Under the pieces are notes generated by a model. It saw nothing but the letters and a program-made list of their open reading frames with translations, searched no databases and had not been told where the DNA came from. From positions 1,792,589-1,856,588 of the forward strand of contig NZ_VKKY01000001.1 in assembly GCF_008271695.1 (NCBI RefSeq): 64,000 nucleotides of DNA, in the 5' to 3' direction. Origin of the DNA: Rufibacter hautae (GTDB lineage Bacteria; Bacteroidota; Bacteroidia; Cytophagales; Hymenobacteraceae). The position numbers were made by a program, and so were the translations under genes. Below, in pieces: positions 8,356-17,158 of this stretch (its first letter is position 1; each line of letters opens with the position of its first letter).

Positions 8356-8452
8356 AGAAGCTTTGTTTCAGACTTGTTTTTAGGAAAATAGGCGCAAATC
8401 ACCCTCGACCCACGCACTCTCAATATGCACAAAGCAGCGCTATGCCGGTGGT

Positions 8453-9505
8453 CTATTGCGCTTGGGGCTCTGCCCGATGTCTTTCTTCCCGCACCCCGAA
8501 GATGGCCCGGTACATGTGCTGCAAGGTTTCCCTTGACCAGCCTTTCACGCGGCCGCGCTGCATGACCAGGGTATTGTCTACCCCTGCCGGACTCAGGAAA
8601 TAATGGAACGTGAAGCGGGCATAGGGGTTTTGCCAGCCCAGGATCTGCCCGTACCGCAGCACGTTGAACACCAGCGTATCGTTCCAGCGCTCAGCGGTGT
8701 AATAGCCGGCGGCAAACCGTTTCAGTTCCTGTACTTCCTCGGGGCTTACCGCCGAGGTAAGCAGTTTCTCGTTTTTTGGAAAAAACCTGAAATCCGTGAC
8801 GTAATCATCCGGCGAGAAAACGGAGCGATGGCCCACGTAATAACCGGCATCTGTGGCGGCCACGGCGTACCAAAGCCAATTGTTGAACGGCGTAGGCGTA
8901 ACCATGAGGCTTGTGTGGGGCAGTTGCTTTTTAGCCAGAGAAGCCTCAATCCCCTCCCTTATCACGGACTTGTTTACCACCGCATACAGCAGGTACAGCC
9001 CCGCAGGCAGCAAGCCCACCAAAGCCCATCGGTTTCTTACCGGCAAGGTATTTCTGAGCACCAGCAGCGCTATCAAAGCCGCCACCGGCCAAATGGTGAA
9101 GAACGGATCTGCTACGTACAGCAGGTGAAACGAAAACCGCTGGTGACTGAACGGCTCCAGCAATCCCGTACCGTAGGCGTTGCAGGTATCCAGCAGATCA
9201 TGGGCAAACAACTGCACCACAAAAAACAGAAAGAACTGCTGCCACCTGACCTGACCTTTCCGGTGCCACTTACTTGCCAGCAACGTGAGCAGTACCGCCA
9301 ACAGCAACCCGAAGAAAAACGAATGGGTGAACCCGCGGTGCACCAGCAGATTCTCTGAGGTCGGAAGCCACAGCGCTGCCACTACGTCCATATCGGGGAG
9401 GTTCTGGGCTACCGCGCCATAAAGTAAAGCCCGCTTCCCCAGCTTTCTGGAAAGCACAAGCTCGCCGAGGCAAGCGCCCAAAGCAGCATGCGTAAGTGAA
9501 TCCAT
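8453..9505 (-). CDS. Membrane-bound metal-dependent hydrolase (YdjM/LexA-binding-like)
   Basis: About 350 aa from the ATG at 9505 (MDSLTHAALGACLGELVL); a longer frame from a TTG at 9544 adds 13 residues with no homology-like content. The start MDSLTHA and the later NLPDMD and HRGFTHSFFFGLL and HDLLDTCNAYGTGLL carry the conserved His and Asp residues of the YdjM family, with several membrane helices between. The C-terminal 150 residues form a soluble domain. The biochemical substrate is not known. Gene order gives no clue to a pathway. Confidence 0.8.
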   Translation of the reverse strand: MDSLTHAALGACLGELVLSRKLGKRALLYGAVAQNLPDMDVVAALWLPTSENLLVHRGFTHSFFFGLLLAVLLTLLASKWHRKGQVRWQQFFLFFVVQLFAHDLLDTCNAYGTGLLEPFSHQRFSFHLLYVADPFFTIWPVAALIALLVLRNTLPVRNRWALVGLLPAGLYLLYAVVNKSVIREGIEASLAKKQLPHTSLMVTPTPFNNWLWYAVAATDAGYYVGHRSVFSPDDYVTDFRFFPKNEKLLTSAVSPEEVQELKRFAAGYYTAERWNDTLVFNVLRYGQILGWQNPYARFTFHYFLSPAGVDNTLVMQRGRVKGWSRETLQHMYRAIFGVREERHRAEPQAQ

Positions 9506-9549
9506 TTGGTTCCTGTTTGGTGTTTCTCTACGCACAGAAACCAAAAGCC

Positions 9550-9585
9550 GTTTTAAGAGCGCTTTTCAGAAATCGGCTTTGAAAC
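9550..9585. repeat. Dispersed nested palindrome (copy 2)
   Basis: GTTTTAAGAGCGC...GGCTTTGAAAC around TTTTCAGAAATC; reversed orientation. Confidence 0.75.
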
Positions 9586-9669
9586 AGAGGCAGGCTATTC
9601 TGTATAGATTTGCACCTCTACGGCCTAGTTCCTACCGGCGATCTTCAGAAACCATCGGCCAGAAAAAAT

Positions 9670-9713
9670 CCCTCTTTTAGAGCTGTTTCGCGGAAAACGG
9701 CCTTAAAAGAGGG
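9670..9713. repeat. Dispersed nested palindrome (copy 3), terminator-like
   Basis: CCCTCTTTTAGAGCTGTTT pairs with AAAACGGCCTTAAAAGAGGG around CGCGG. The outer 9-10 bp pair perfectly, extending the core element. Lies past the stop of the ABC ATPase gene (minus strand). Confidence 0.8.
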
Positions 9714-9788
9714 ATATATCCAATCAATCTACGTGTGGATTACTGGTACATCATCAGGTGCTTTTCCACAGGTTTTTACTGTGGATAT

Positions 9789-10481
9789 CTATACCGTAAA
9801 ATAGCTTTCCAGCTGTTTGAGGGTGGTTTCGTCGGTTTTCATGTCTTCTATGACTTGACCTTTTTCCAGCAGCACAATGCGGTCGCAGACCTCTATTACG
9901 TGGCTTAGGTCGTGGCTGGAGATGAGCAGGGTCATGCCTTGGCGTTTGAGGTCTTTCAACAGGTTCTTGAGCCTGATCTGGGAACTTGGGTCCAGGTTGG
10001 CGAAAGGCTCATCCAGAATTAGCAGCTCGGGGTCAGACATCACGGCGGCGGCCACGCCTACCTTCTTCTGGTTGCCCTTGGAGAAATCCCGGATGTACTT
10101 GCGCTGCTCCAGAATCTCGCCGTTAAAGAAATCGCGGAAGCGGTCCAGAAAGGCCTGCACATCGCCGGTAGTTAAGCCGTTGAGCTTGCCGATGAACGCG
10201 AAATACTCCTCGGGCGTGAGGAAGTCAATGAGGAAGCCTTCGTCCAGGTGAGAGCCGGTGTACTGTTTCCAGTCCTCGGTGGCGCGCACGTTCTCGCCCT
10301 TGCTGAACACCTCGCCTTTGGTTGGACGGATCAGGTCCAGGATCATCCGGAAGAAAGTGGTCTTGCCGGCGCCGTTGTTGCCCACCAGGCCAATGGTTTC
10401 GCCTTTCTGCACGGTCAGCGCCGGGATGTTCACCACCGTCACGCCGTTGTAATTCTTTTGAAGGTCGCGTACTTCTATCAT
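9789..10481 (-). CDS. ABC transporter ATP-binding protein
   Basis: 230 aa, one complete nucleotide-binding domain: Walker A GLVGNNGAGKTTFF at about 32-45, Q-loop region, signature FSKGNQKKVG near 139, Walker B LLILDEPFANLDP near 159, and the switch His in LLISSHDLSH near 190. It belongs to the exporter-type group that works with separate multi-pass partners. The gene for a DUF5687 membrane protein ends 37 bp upstream on the same strand, so the two probably form a two-gene export unit. The substrate is not known. Confidence 0.92.
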   Translation of the reverse strand: MIEVRDLQKNYNGVTVVNIPALTVQKGETIGLVGNNGAGKTTFFRMILDLIRPTKGEVFSKGENVRATEDWKQYTGSHLDEGFLIDFLTPEEYFAFIGKLNGLTTGDVQAFLDRFRDFFNGEILEQRKYIRDFSKGNQKKVGVAAAVMSDPELLILDEPFANLDPSSQIRLKNLLKDLKRQGMTLLISSHDLSHVIEVCDRIVLLEKGQVIEDMKTDETTLKQLESYFTV

Positions 10482-10518
10482 CTCGTTATGCGGCTATTTT
10501 TTGAAATCAGGGTTAAAA

Positions 10519-12006
10519 CTAAGCTTGCCGGAAACCGGCCGCGATGGCGTATTTCTCGCGCTGGAAACGGCTGACCACTATGCCCAGCAACTGCCGGTGG
10601 AAAAGGAATCCCAGCAGACCAAGGGTGCCTACGGCCGCGATTCCCCACCAAGGCTTGTCCATCAGCCCGAAGGGCAGGTACACCAGGATTGGGAGGAGCA
10701 GCGCGGGCAGCATCAGGATGAACTGTGAGGCACCCACCCCCTGCCAGTTAAAGGAAGCGCTCTTGCTCAGGTCAATCCGCTTTTTGTTGTAAGTGCTTAG
10801 GTACAGCACCACAAACGTGTTGATCCCGATGTTGTAGAGAAAGCAGGCCGTGTTGATGAGCATGATTTTTACGCCGCTACCCGGCATGAGCCCATACAGC
10901 AGCGTCACCAGGTAAGCGACGGTACAGGCGGGCACAAACAGCCAGAACTTGCCCAAGTAGAAGGTATACGGGCTGAGGCGTTTGGTGAGCAGGGCATCAA
11001 AGTGAGCGCTCTGCCAGCCCGGCACAAACTGGCCGTAGCTCAGCATCATGAAACCCGTCATGAAAATACCCGGAAAGATAAGCATGGCAAACCCTTTGGT
11101 GTACATTTCCTGGGTGTAGAAGATGAACCCATAGGCCATAAAGAGGACAGACATCATGGTGGTGGACTTAGGCCGTTTGTGGCGCAGAATCAACTTCAAC
11201 TCAAGCCCAATGAGCGTACCCAATTCCCCGAAACGCTGCAGGAAACCGATCTCGGCGGAGGTGCCCACCTTAGACTGTTTCCTGATGCGTATTTCCTCTG
11301 GGTACGTGTGCGCGATCAGGAAGCGGTAGTTGAGCAGATAGACCGCCACGAGCAGCACCAAGGGTACCAGCACCCAAACCGGGGTCATGCCCAAAGCCCG
11401 GAAGAACGCCCCAGAAGCGGTTCCAACTGAGATCAAGTTCAGGTAATCTAAGGTAGCCAAGGCCACTATCGCCAGCAGAAACCCGAAGGTCACCAAGGGT
11501 TTCTCCACCAGTTGACGCTTGAAGTAAAGTGTCAAAAAGTTATTGATCAAAGTAATCAGAAACAGCCCTAAAACCCACATCCAGGCACCAGTTAGCCCGT
11601 ACACCTGCGGCAATACTTTCAGCGCAAACGGGACGAACAGCAGCAAAGACATGTAATTGAAGAAGCTGGTGATAGACTTCCAGAGCACGAAATGCACCAG
11701 TTTGCCTTTGCCTACCGGCAAGTGCAGGTACGGTTGAATGCCCAGCACCGGCAACTCCTGCATAAAGAACCTAAAGGCCAGGTCAAACAAGAAGTAGTAC
11801 AGCAGCGCCCCGTTGATTACCGCCACCGGATCTTTGTCTGGCCACACCTGCTCAAGGATCTTGTCCATGAACAAGCTCAGCAGTACCACATACAGCAGCA
11901 ACAGGAGCATGAAGAAGCCCAATACCAGGTTCACGGCAAGGTTCTTCTGCCATACACTGGAACGGGTAGCTTCTTTCCATTGGTGAGAAAGTAGAAGTCT
12001 GATCAT
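10519..12006 (-). CDS. DUF5687 family membrane protein, ABC permease partner
   Basis: 495 aa with about 10-12 hydrophobic segments. It opens MIRLLLSHQWKEATRSSVWQ, with conserved blocks QELPVLGIQPYLHLPVGKGKL near residue 84 and FLTLYFKRQLVEKPLV, and a C-terminal pair of helices. I recall this pattern as DUF5687, a Bacteroidota family encoded beside ABC ATPases. It is probably the membrane half of an exporter with the adjacent ATPase; the ATPase lies 37 bp downstream. The substrate is unknown. Confidence 0.82.
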   Translation of the reverse strand: MIRLLLSHQWKEATRSSVWQKNLAVNLVLGFFMLLLLLYVVLLSLFMDKILEQVWPDKDPVAVINGALLYYFLFDLAFRFFMQELPVLGIQPYLHLPVGKGKLVHFVLWKSITSFFNYMSLLLFVPFALKVLPQVYGLTGAWMWVLGLFLITLINNFLTLYFKRQLVEKPLVTFGFLLAIVALATLDYLNLISVGTASGAFFRALGMTPVWVLVPLVLLVAVYLLNYRFLIAHTYPEEIRIRKQSKVGTSAEIGFLQRFGELGTLIGLELKLILRHKRPKSTTMMSVLFMAYGFIFYTQEMYTKGFAMLIFPGIFMTGFMMLSYGQFVPGWQSAHFDALLTKRLSPYTFYLGKFWLFVPACTVAYLVTLLYGLMPGSGVKIMLINTACFLYNIGINTFVVLYLSTYNKKRIDLSKSASFNWQGVGASQFILMLPALLLPILVYLPFGLMDKPWWGIAAVGTLGLLGFLFHRQLLGIVVSRFQREKYAIAAGFRQA

Positions 12007-12168
12007 AAAGGGAAGGTAGTAAGGAAGGCTGTTCCATTCGTTAGTATCCCGAACCGCCTAAATATTACAGCCTTGCCCTGGTTTTTTCTTGAGCTTACCG
12101 GTACAAAATGGATGCGTTTGGAGGGGCTTGGTTGTGGAAGACACCTAGAACTGAGGCCTGTGCCAAAC

Positions 12169-12217
12169 GGCAGTTACAAACTGCCTACATGGTAGGTCCA
12201 AGTCACAGACTTGAACC
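12169..12217 (+). repeat. Half copy of the mirrored hairpin (REP-like) element
   Basis: Two hairpins, GGCAGTT-ACA-AACTGCC and CAAGTC-ACA-GACTTG, joined by a TACATGGTAGGTC linker. Closely matches 41131-41181, with paired changes in the first stem. Confidence 0.8.
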
Positions 12218-12258
12218 ATGGTAAGTAGAGAGCAAACGCCACTACCAGCAGGTGTAAA

Positions 12259-12292
12259 CACCCCCCTTCGCCCCCTCAAGGGGAGAGTCTCC
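12259..12292. repeat. C-rich intergenic hairpin
   Basis: CCCCT-CA-AGGGG within CACCCCCCTTCG...GAGAGTCTCC; same style as 6777-6838 and 39385-39446. Confidence 0.5.
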
Positions 12293-12619
12293 GCTTAGTA
12301 AGCATTCCTATTTCCAGCCTTTCGGTTGAGCGCCTTGTCAGGTTCCGGTGCCGTAAGGCATTGCGACTGAAAGGAGCAAAGGAAGCTGGCGCAGCGCGAT
12401 GCCGGAAGGCGGGGCCTCGCGGCCGTGAGCGCTCGGAGCCCAGCTATGCAACAGCACAGTGAGTGCACCCACGCAAACAGCGGCGCCACGCCAGCACAAG
12501 CGGACTACGAGCGCAAAAAGAAAAAGAAGATGGCTAACCTAACAGCAGGAACTTCGCTGCCTGAGAAAACTAGCGAAATCGAGCCAAAAAAGGCTTAAAG
12601 AAAATAATGAATACCTCGG

Positions 12620-13258
12620 CTATGCCGCCACTTCCACACTCTCCAACTCACTATACGCCGCTTTCAAGGCCTTCAGATGGCCCCCGAACATCTGCCGGAT
12701 GTACCACTTCAAAAAGAAATAACCCAGCACCGCGCCAATGACAAACCCGATGATAAGGCGCAGATACATTTGCTCCCAGGGCAGGTGCGAAATGTTGATG
12801 CCTTTGGCCAGTTTGAGATAAGCCAGTTGCCCAACCGCCAACCCAATGGGCGCCAGCAGCATGTTCGTCCAGAAGTAGAGCTTGGTGAGGCCGGTGAGCA
12901 TCTCAATGAGGTTGCGCAGGGTGGACCGCAGATTGGCAGTAGTCACGTTGAGGCCTTTCACATAAGACAGCCTTGCCCAAAAATAGCCCAGAAACGGTAG
13001 GCAGACCACCATCACCACCACGCACAAGACCTGGAAAGCCGTGTCTTCCTTCACCAGCACCGCGCACACCCCAAACAGTATGACCGTAAAGGCCTGCACC
13101 ACCAACTCAAAGTAGATGTTCCGTCTAAGTTTGGTCAAGGCGTTCTCGGTACGGGCCTTGAGCAAGCCTGTGATCTGGTGCTCGGTCACCTGGTGCTCCG
13201 CCGCCGCTTGGGCCGCGTACACCTTCCAGGTATCTTTGAGGCTATCTAAATTCATCAT
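12620..13258 (-). CDS. Membrane protein coupled to an ECF sigma factor (possible anti-sigma)
   Basis: 212 aa. A soluble N-terminal region of about 50 residues (LDSLKDTWKVYAAQAAAEHQ, then helical) is followed by four hydrophobic segments, around 49-68, 74-93, 127-147 and 164-184. Its start overlaps the 3' end of the sigma factor gene by 17 bp, so translation is likely coupled. A soluble N-terminus plus membrane helices next to an ECF sigma gene is the usual arrangement of an anti-sigma factor. No zinc-binding anti-sigma motif (HxxxCxxC) is present, so the role is inferred from context. Confidence 0.65.
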   Translation of the reverse strand: MMNLDSLKDTWKVYAAQAAAEHQVTEHQITGLLKARTENALTKLRRNIYFELVVQAFTVILFGVCAVLVKEDTAFQVLCVVVMVVCLPFLGYFWARLSYVKGLNVTTANLRSTLRNLIEMLTGLTKLYFWTNMLLAPIGLAVGQLAYLKLAKGINISHLPWEQMYLRLIIGFVIGAVLGYFFLKWYIRQMFGGHLKALKAAYSELESVEVAA

Positions 13259-13760
13259 ACACCGGGGTTAACAGCTTCTCTAGTTTCGCTTTGATGCGGT
13301 TCAACTTCACACCTACGTTTGATTTGGTGATCCCTATGATCTCAGCCATCTCATCGTAGCTTTTGTCTTCCAGGTACAGCATCACAATGGCCTTTTCCAC
13401 CTGCGAGAGCTGGTCAATGGCGGCGTAGAGATATTTTATTTTCAATTCGTATTCAGCGGAGGTATCGGGCGAGGCCGGAATCTGCAGGTCCATGTCTGAG
13501 AGAGAGCCGTGGTGGGGGCGGCGGCTATCTTTCCGGAAACTGGAGACGGCGGTGTTCAAGGCTACGCGGTACATCCAGGTACTTACCTTGGACTCATGCT
13601 TAAACGAGGGATAGGACCGCCAAAGTTGCAGCACTATGTCCTGAAACAGATCTTTCCGCTCCTCGGGGTCCCGGCAGTACATGCTGCACACCTTATGGAT
13701 CAGCGCCTGATCCTGGGCAATGAGCTTGACAAATTCTGCGCGTAAAGCCGGATTCTCCAC
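13242..13760 (-). CDS. ECF-type RNA polymerase sigma factor
   Basis: 172 aa. Region 2 covers about residues 15-85 (KVCSMYCRDPEERKDLFQDIVLQLWRSYPSF, then KVSTWMYRVALNTAVSSFRK). Region 4 is at 110-165 (LYAAIDQLSQVEKAIVMLYLEDKSYDEMAEIIGITKSNVGVKLNRIKAKL) with a helix-turn-helix. It directs RNA polymerase to a small regulon. The start is GTG at 13760; no ATG lies in a suitable place. It overlaps the membrane protein gene that follows, a typical sigma/anti-sigma pair. Confidence 0.93.
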   Translation of the reverse strand: MENPALRAEFVKLIAQDQALIHKVCSMYCRDPEERKDLFQDIVLQLWRSYPSFKHESKVSTWMYRVALNTAVSSFRKDSRRPHHGSLSDMDLQIPASPDTSAEYELKIKYLYAAIDQLSQVEKAIVMLYLEDKSYDEMAEIIGITKSNVGVKLNRIKAKLEKLLTPVYDEFR

Positions 13761-13851
13761 CGTAGTACGTAAAGGTTTAAGGTATTAGTAGCCTTGGCCT
13801 CTGGTAAATTACACGGGAAAGCGTAAAAACAGAAAGGTATTGAAAACAGAA

Positions 13852-13895
13852 CCCCGTTTTTGGGCTGTTTTTCTTTAAACAGCCCCAAAACGGGG
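13852..13895. repeat. Dispersed nested palindrome (copy 4), terminator-like
   Basis: CCCCGTTTTTGGGCTGTTT pairs almost perfectly with AAACAGCCCCAAAACGGGG, loop about 6 nt. Lies 36 bp after the glutamate dehydrogenase stop (minus strand), where a terminator is expected. Confidence 0.85.
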
Positions 13896-13930
13896 AACAG
13901 GTAATGGGTAAACAGGCCATTTCTTCCCCA

Positions 13931-15379
13931 TCAAGGGAAAATACCCAATGACTGGTAACTCACGCCAATCTTCTCAATGGCGGCGTAGAAACCGGCGGTG
14001 CGCAGGTCTGTGATGCCTTTGACCTGGTGGGTTACCTCGCGCATCTCCTGGTAGGCCGTGATCATGGTATCCTCCAGACCCGAGTACACCAAGTCCTTTT
14101 CATCGGCACCGTGGATGATGAGTAGCTTTTCCTCGGCAGAGAGGCTTTTACCGGTGGTCTTCTCAATGGTGTTCACCAGGCGCTTGAGGCTGGCTTCCTC
14201 GGCGCGTTTGCCCATCCGCCCAAAACGCACGTTAGACAGGTTCTTGAGCCACTCAAAATAGGAAACAGTCACCCCGCCGGCGTTCAGGTACAGGTCTGGG
14301 ATGATGACTACCCCGCGGGTATGCAGAATCCGCTCGGCTTCCTGCGTGATAGGTCCATTGGCGCCCTCGGCGATGATCTTGGCTTTGATGTGCTCGGCGT
14401 TTCCGCTGTGGATCTGGTTTTCCAGGGCCGCCGGCAACAGCACATCGCAGTCGTACTCCAGCATTTCAATGGAGTTGGGGATGAACTTGCCGCCCGGGTG
14501 CCCTTCAAAGCTCTCGTTCTGCTTGCGGTAATGGAAGATGCTGTCAATGTCCACGCCGTCTGGATTGTAGATACCGCCTTCGCGCTCGGCTACGCCAATG
14601 ATGATAGCGCCATCCTGCTGCAGGAACTTGCCCGCATGGTACCCTACGTTCCCTATCCCCTGGATGATGATTCTCTTGCCGGCCAGTCCGCTGGTGAGGC
14701 CTAGTGGCTTCAGCACGGCCTCGTCATGCAGTGATTCCCGCAGCCCGAAGAAAATGCCCAAGCCCGTGGCTTCGTTCCGACCCCGGATACCGCCCTGGCC
14801 CACCGGTTTACCGGTCACGCAGCCCAAAGCATTGGTTTCCCCGAACTTAAAAGTGTGGTAGGTATCGGCAATCCAAGCCATCTCGCGGCCGCTGGTTCCG
14901 TAATCTGGAGCGGGCACGTCTACGGCCGGGCCTATCAGGTTTTTCTTGATGAGCTCAGAGGCAAACCGGCGGGTCACCTTCTCCAGCATCTCCACAGACG
15001 AGGTTCTGGGGTTTATTTTCACGCCGCCCTTGGCCCCGCCAAACGGCACATCCACCACGGCGCACTTGAAGGTCATGAGGCTGGCCAGCGCCACAACCTC
15101 GTCTTCGTCTACGTGCATGCTGTACCTGATACCGCCTTTGGTAGGCAGCTTGTGTTGGCTATGCTGGGCCCTTATTCCTTCAAACACATGCACCTGCCCG
15201 TCTACCTCCACGGGGAAATTCACTTTGTAGACGCTGTTGCAGGCCTTGATCTGCGCCAGAATACCGGGATGAAGCTTGGAATGTTGGGCGGCCTGGTCAT
15301 AGTAGTAGTGGACACTATCCAGAAATTCTCTGCCGGGTGACACAGCGGGGCTCTTAATGGATGACACGGATTGACTCAT
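13931..15379 (-). CDS. Glutamate dehydrogenase (Glu/Leu/Phe/Val dehydrogenase family)
   Basis: 482 aa. It interconverts glutamate and 2-oxoglutarate plus ammonia with NAD(P). Visible: the substrate-site KGGIRYSMHVDEDEVVALASLMTFKCAV near residue 80, the catalytic Lys in VPFGGAKGGVK near 112, DVPAPDYGTSGREMAWI near 150, and the Rossmann motif GIGNVGYHAGKFL near 240. It is longer than the usual 410-450 aa because of a 25-residue N-terminus and a C-terminal extension. Bounded by the copy-4 palindrome downstream and a divergent M28 peptidase upstream. Confidence 0.93.
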   Translation of the reverse strand: MSQSVSSIKSPAVSPGREFLDSVHYYYDQAAQHSKLHPGILAQIKACNSVYKVNFPVEVDGQVHVFEGIRAQHSQHKLPTKGGIRYSMHVDEDEVVALASLMTFKCAVVDVPFGGAKGGVKINPRTSSVEMLEKVTRRFASELIKKNLIGPAVDVPAPDYGTSGREMAWIADTYHTFKFGETNALGCVTGKPVGQGGIRGRNEATGLGIFFGLRESLHDEAVLKPLGLTSGLAGKRIIIQGIGNVGYHAGKFLQQDGAIIIGVAEREGGIYNPDGVDIDSIFHYRKQNESFEGHPGGKFIPNSIEMLEYDCDVLLPAALENQIHSGNAEHIKAKIIAEGANGPITQEAERILHTRGVVIIPDLYLNAGGVTVSYFEWLKNLSNVRFGRMGKRAEEASLKRLVNTIEKTTGKSLSAEEKLLIIHGADEKDLVYSGLEDTMITAYQEMREVTHQVKGITDLRTAGFYAAIEKIGVSYQSLGIFP

Positions 15380-15441
15380 AGTTTCTGCAATTGGTGGTTT
15401 AGGTAAAACGTACTAACACCAGTTCACGTTGCTTTGCCGGT

Positions 15442-15465
15442 AAAATGTTCCACGGAGAACATTTT
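15442..15465. promoter_or_regulatory. Inverted repeat in a divergent intergenic region
   Basis: AAAATGTTC and GAACATTTT, 9-bp perfect arms around CACGGA, between the divergent gdh and M28 genes. It may be an operator, but could also be another chance palindrome. Confidence 0.35.
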
Positions 15466-15474
15466 GCGCCCTAC

Positions 15475-15512
15475 CGTTTCTGCCCTCATTTCTGAGAAAC
15501 AGGCCCAAAACC
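15475..15512. repeat. Dispersed nested palindrome (copy 5), degenerate
   Basis: CGTTTCTGCCCTC...CAGGCCCAAAACC around TTTCTGAGAAA. In the divergent gap. Confidence 0.55.
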
Positions 15513-15608
15513 GTTTTTCGCTTTCTGCATAGGCCTTCGCCATTGGTTTTTGTGGAATAATCCGGAAATTACAGGTCAGGTTATACAAACAAAGCCACCA
15601 CCTTATTT

Positions 15609-16985
15609 ATGTTTACTTCTATTTCCTCGTTTGCCCGCGCAGGTTCCGCTGCCCTGGGCTTCCTTTTCCTTTCTAACCTTACCTCGGCGCAAACCATTGT
15701 CAAAGCAGATCCCCTGATCAAAGGCCTTACCGAGCAGGTGTCGGCGCAGGAGCTGGAGCGCCTGGTGCGCGGCTTGGTGAGCTTTGAGACCCGCCACTCC
15801 TTGAGCACCGTCAAAGACAAGAAGAAAGGCATCGGCGCTGCCCGTAATTGGGCCGAAGCCGAGCTGCAGAAAGCCGCCGCCACCTCGGGCGGACGCATGA
15901 CCGTGACCCAGGACAAATACACCGTGAAAGCCGATGGCCGCCGCATCAAGGAAGACGTGGAGATGGCCAACGTAATGGCTACCCTCAAAGGCACCGACCC
16001 CAATGATGACCGCGTGTTCATTGTGAGCGGCCACATAGACTCCCGCAACACCGATGTGATGGACGTGACCGGTAAAGCCCCCGGCGCCAACGACGATGGT
16101 TCCGGCACCGCCGCCGTGATTGAACTGGCCCGCGTCATGGCCAAGCAGCAGTTCCCGGCCACCATCATCTTCGTGTGCGTGCAGGGCGAAGAGCAAGGGT
16201 TGTACGGCGCCAAGCATTTGGCCGAAAAAGCCAAGGCCGAGAACTGGAACTTGGTCGCCATGCTCAACAATGACATGATTGGGAACTCCTTCTCTGATGA
16301 GACCAACCTCAAAGACAACACCCGCGTGCGGATCTTCTCCGAGGGCGTGCCCGCGTTCGAGACCCCTGAGATGACCGCCCTGCGCAAAAGCATTGGCGGC
16401 GAGAACGACAGCCGCAGCCGCCAGTTGGCCCGCTACATGAAAGAAATGACCTCGCGTTATATCCCGCAACTGGAAGTAGTCCTGAACTACCGCACCGACC
16501 GTTTCCTGCGCGGCGGCGACCACACGCCGTTCAGCCAGGCGGGTTTCACGGCCATCAGGGTTTGTGAGATGAACGAGAACTACCGCTACCAGCACCAGGA
16601 TGTGCGCACCGAGAAAGGCATCGCCTACGGCGATTTCCCGGAGCACGTGGACTTTGAGTACGTTCGCAAGAACACCGCTATGAACCTGGCTACCCTGGCC
16701 AGCCTGGCCTTGGCCCCATCCTCCCCGGAGGAAGTAGGTGTGGTGACCAGCAACCTCACGAACCAAACTGAGTTGCGCTGGAAAGCCCCGGCCAAAGGCG
16801 AGCGCCCAGCGGGTTACTACATCCTCATGCGCGATACCTCGGCCCCCATGTGGGAAAAGAAAATCTACGTGGAAGGCACCACCACTACCCTGCCCTACTC
16901 CAAAGACAACTACTTCTTTGCCGTGCAGGCAGTAGATGCTGAGGGCCACGAGAGCCTTCCGGTTATGCCTAAGCCGCTCCGCTAA
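15609..16985 (+). CDS. Secreted M28 family zinc aminopeptidase
   Basis: 458 aa. Signal peptide: residues 1-28, ending LFLSNLTSAQ. The M28 domain (about 40-360) has zinc ligands in the usual order: HIDSRNTDVMD, then PGANDDGSGTAAVIELARVM, VQGEEQGLYGAKHLAE, NNDMIGNS and GGDHTPFSQAGF. These enzymes release amino acids from peptide N-termini. A C-terminal segment of about 90 residues (ELRWKAPAKGERPAGYYILMR) resembles a fibronectin type III domain. It probably acts in the periplasm or outside the cell. A hairpin terminator follows at 17021-17060. Confidence 0.9.
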   Translation: MFTSISSFARAGSAALGFLFLSNLTSAQTIVKADPLIKGLTEQVSAQELERLVRGLVSFETRHSLSTVKDKKKGIGAARNWAEAELQKAAATSGGRMTVTQDKYTVKADGRRIKEDVEMANVMATLKGTDPNDDRVFIVSGHIDSRNTDVMDVTGKAPGANDDGSGTAAVIELARVMAKQQFPATIIFVCVQGEEQGLYGAKHLAEKAKAENWNLVAMLNNDMIGNSFSDETNLKDNTRVRIFSEGVPAFETPEMTALRKSIGGENDSRSRQLARYMKEMTSRYIPQLEVVLNYRTDRFLRGGDHTPFSQAGFTAIRVCEMNENYRYQHQDVRTEKGIAYGDFPEHVDFEYVRKNTAMNLATLASLALAPSSPEEVGVVTSNLTNQTELRWKAPAKGERPAGYYILMRDTSAPMWEKKIYVEGTTTTLPYSKDNYFFAVQAVDAEGHESLPVMPKPLR

Positions 16986-16988
16986 GCA

Positions 16989-17025
16989 CGTTTAGGGGCT
17001 GATTTTCTAAAAAGCCTTCAAAACA
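16989..17025. repeat. Dispersed nested palindrome (copy 6)
   Basis: GTTTAGGGGCTGATTTTC...AAAGCCTTCAAAAC, forward orientation. Its end abuts the terminator that follows the M28 gene. Confidence 0.65.
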
Positions 17026-17060
17026 GGCCCGGTAGTAAGTTCTGCCGGGCCTGTTTCTTT
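17021..17060 (+). terminator. Terminator after the M28 peptidase
   Basis: Perfect 12-bp stem AAACAGGCCCGG with CCGGGCCTGTTT, followed by a pyrimidine/T-rich tail. Confidence 0.8.
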
Positions 17061-17158
17061 CAGGGCAAAACCGTATTTTTACCTTAGCATCACGGCCCTA
17101 AGCTACGTAGGGAGAAAATCAGTTTACCAAGCCTGCCTGTCTTTTAGCACTGTTGCCC

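Larger units (their letters stand above)
12007..12619. other. Non-coding 613-bp gap holding repeats and a GC-rich block
   Basis: No credible gene. It holds a half copy of the hairpin element (12169-12217), a C-rich hairpin (12259-12292) and a compositionally odd GC-rich block (12295-12540) with several short hairpins, such as GGCC-TCGC-GGCC and TGCC-GTAA-GGCA. A 64-codon minus-strand frame there looks like chance coding. Confidence 0.6.

Noticed and set aside
9764-9790. Single DnaA-box-like words (TTTTCCACA, TGTGGATAT) near 9765 and at 55070
   Set aside because: Isolated words without AT-rich tract or clustering; expected by chance in 64 kb.
12295-12489. 64-codon frame on the minus strand
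   Set aside because: No recognisable protein pattern; it runs through a hairpin-rich GC block.
15609-16985. Possible frameshift in the M28 gene because of a long antisense frame at 15603-16949
   Set aside because: The plus frame is intact with signal peptide and all zinc ligands; the antisense frame is a codon shadow.
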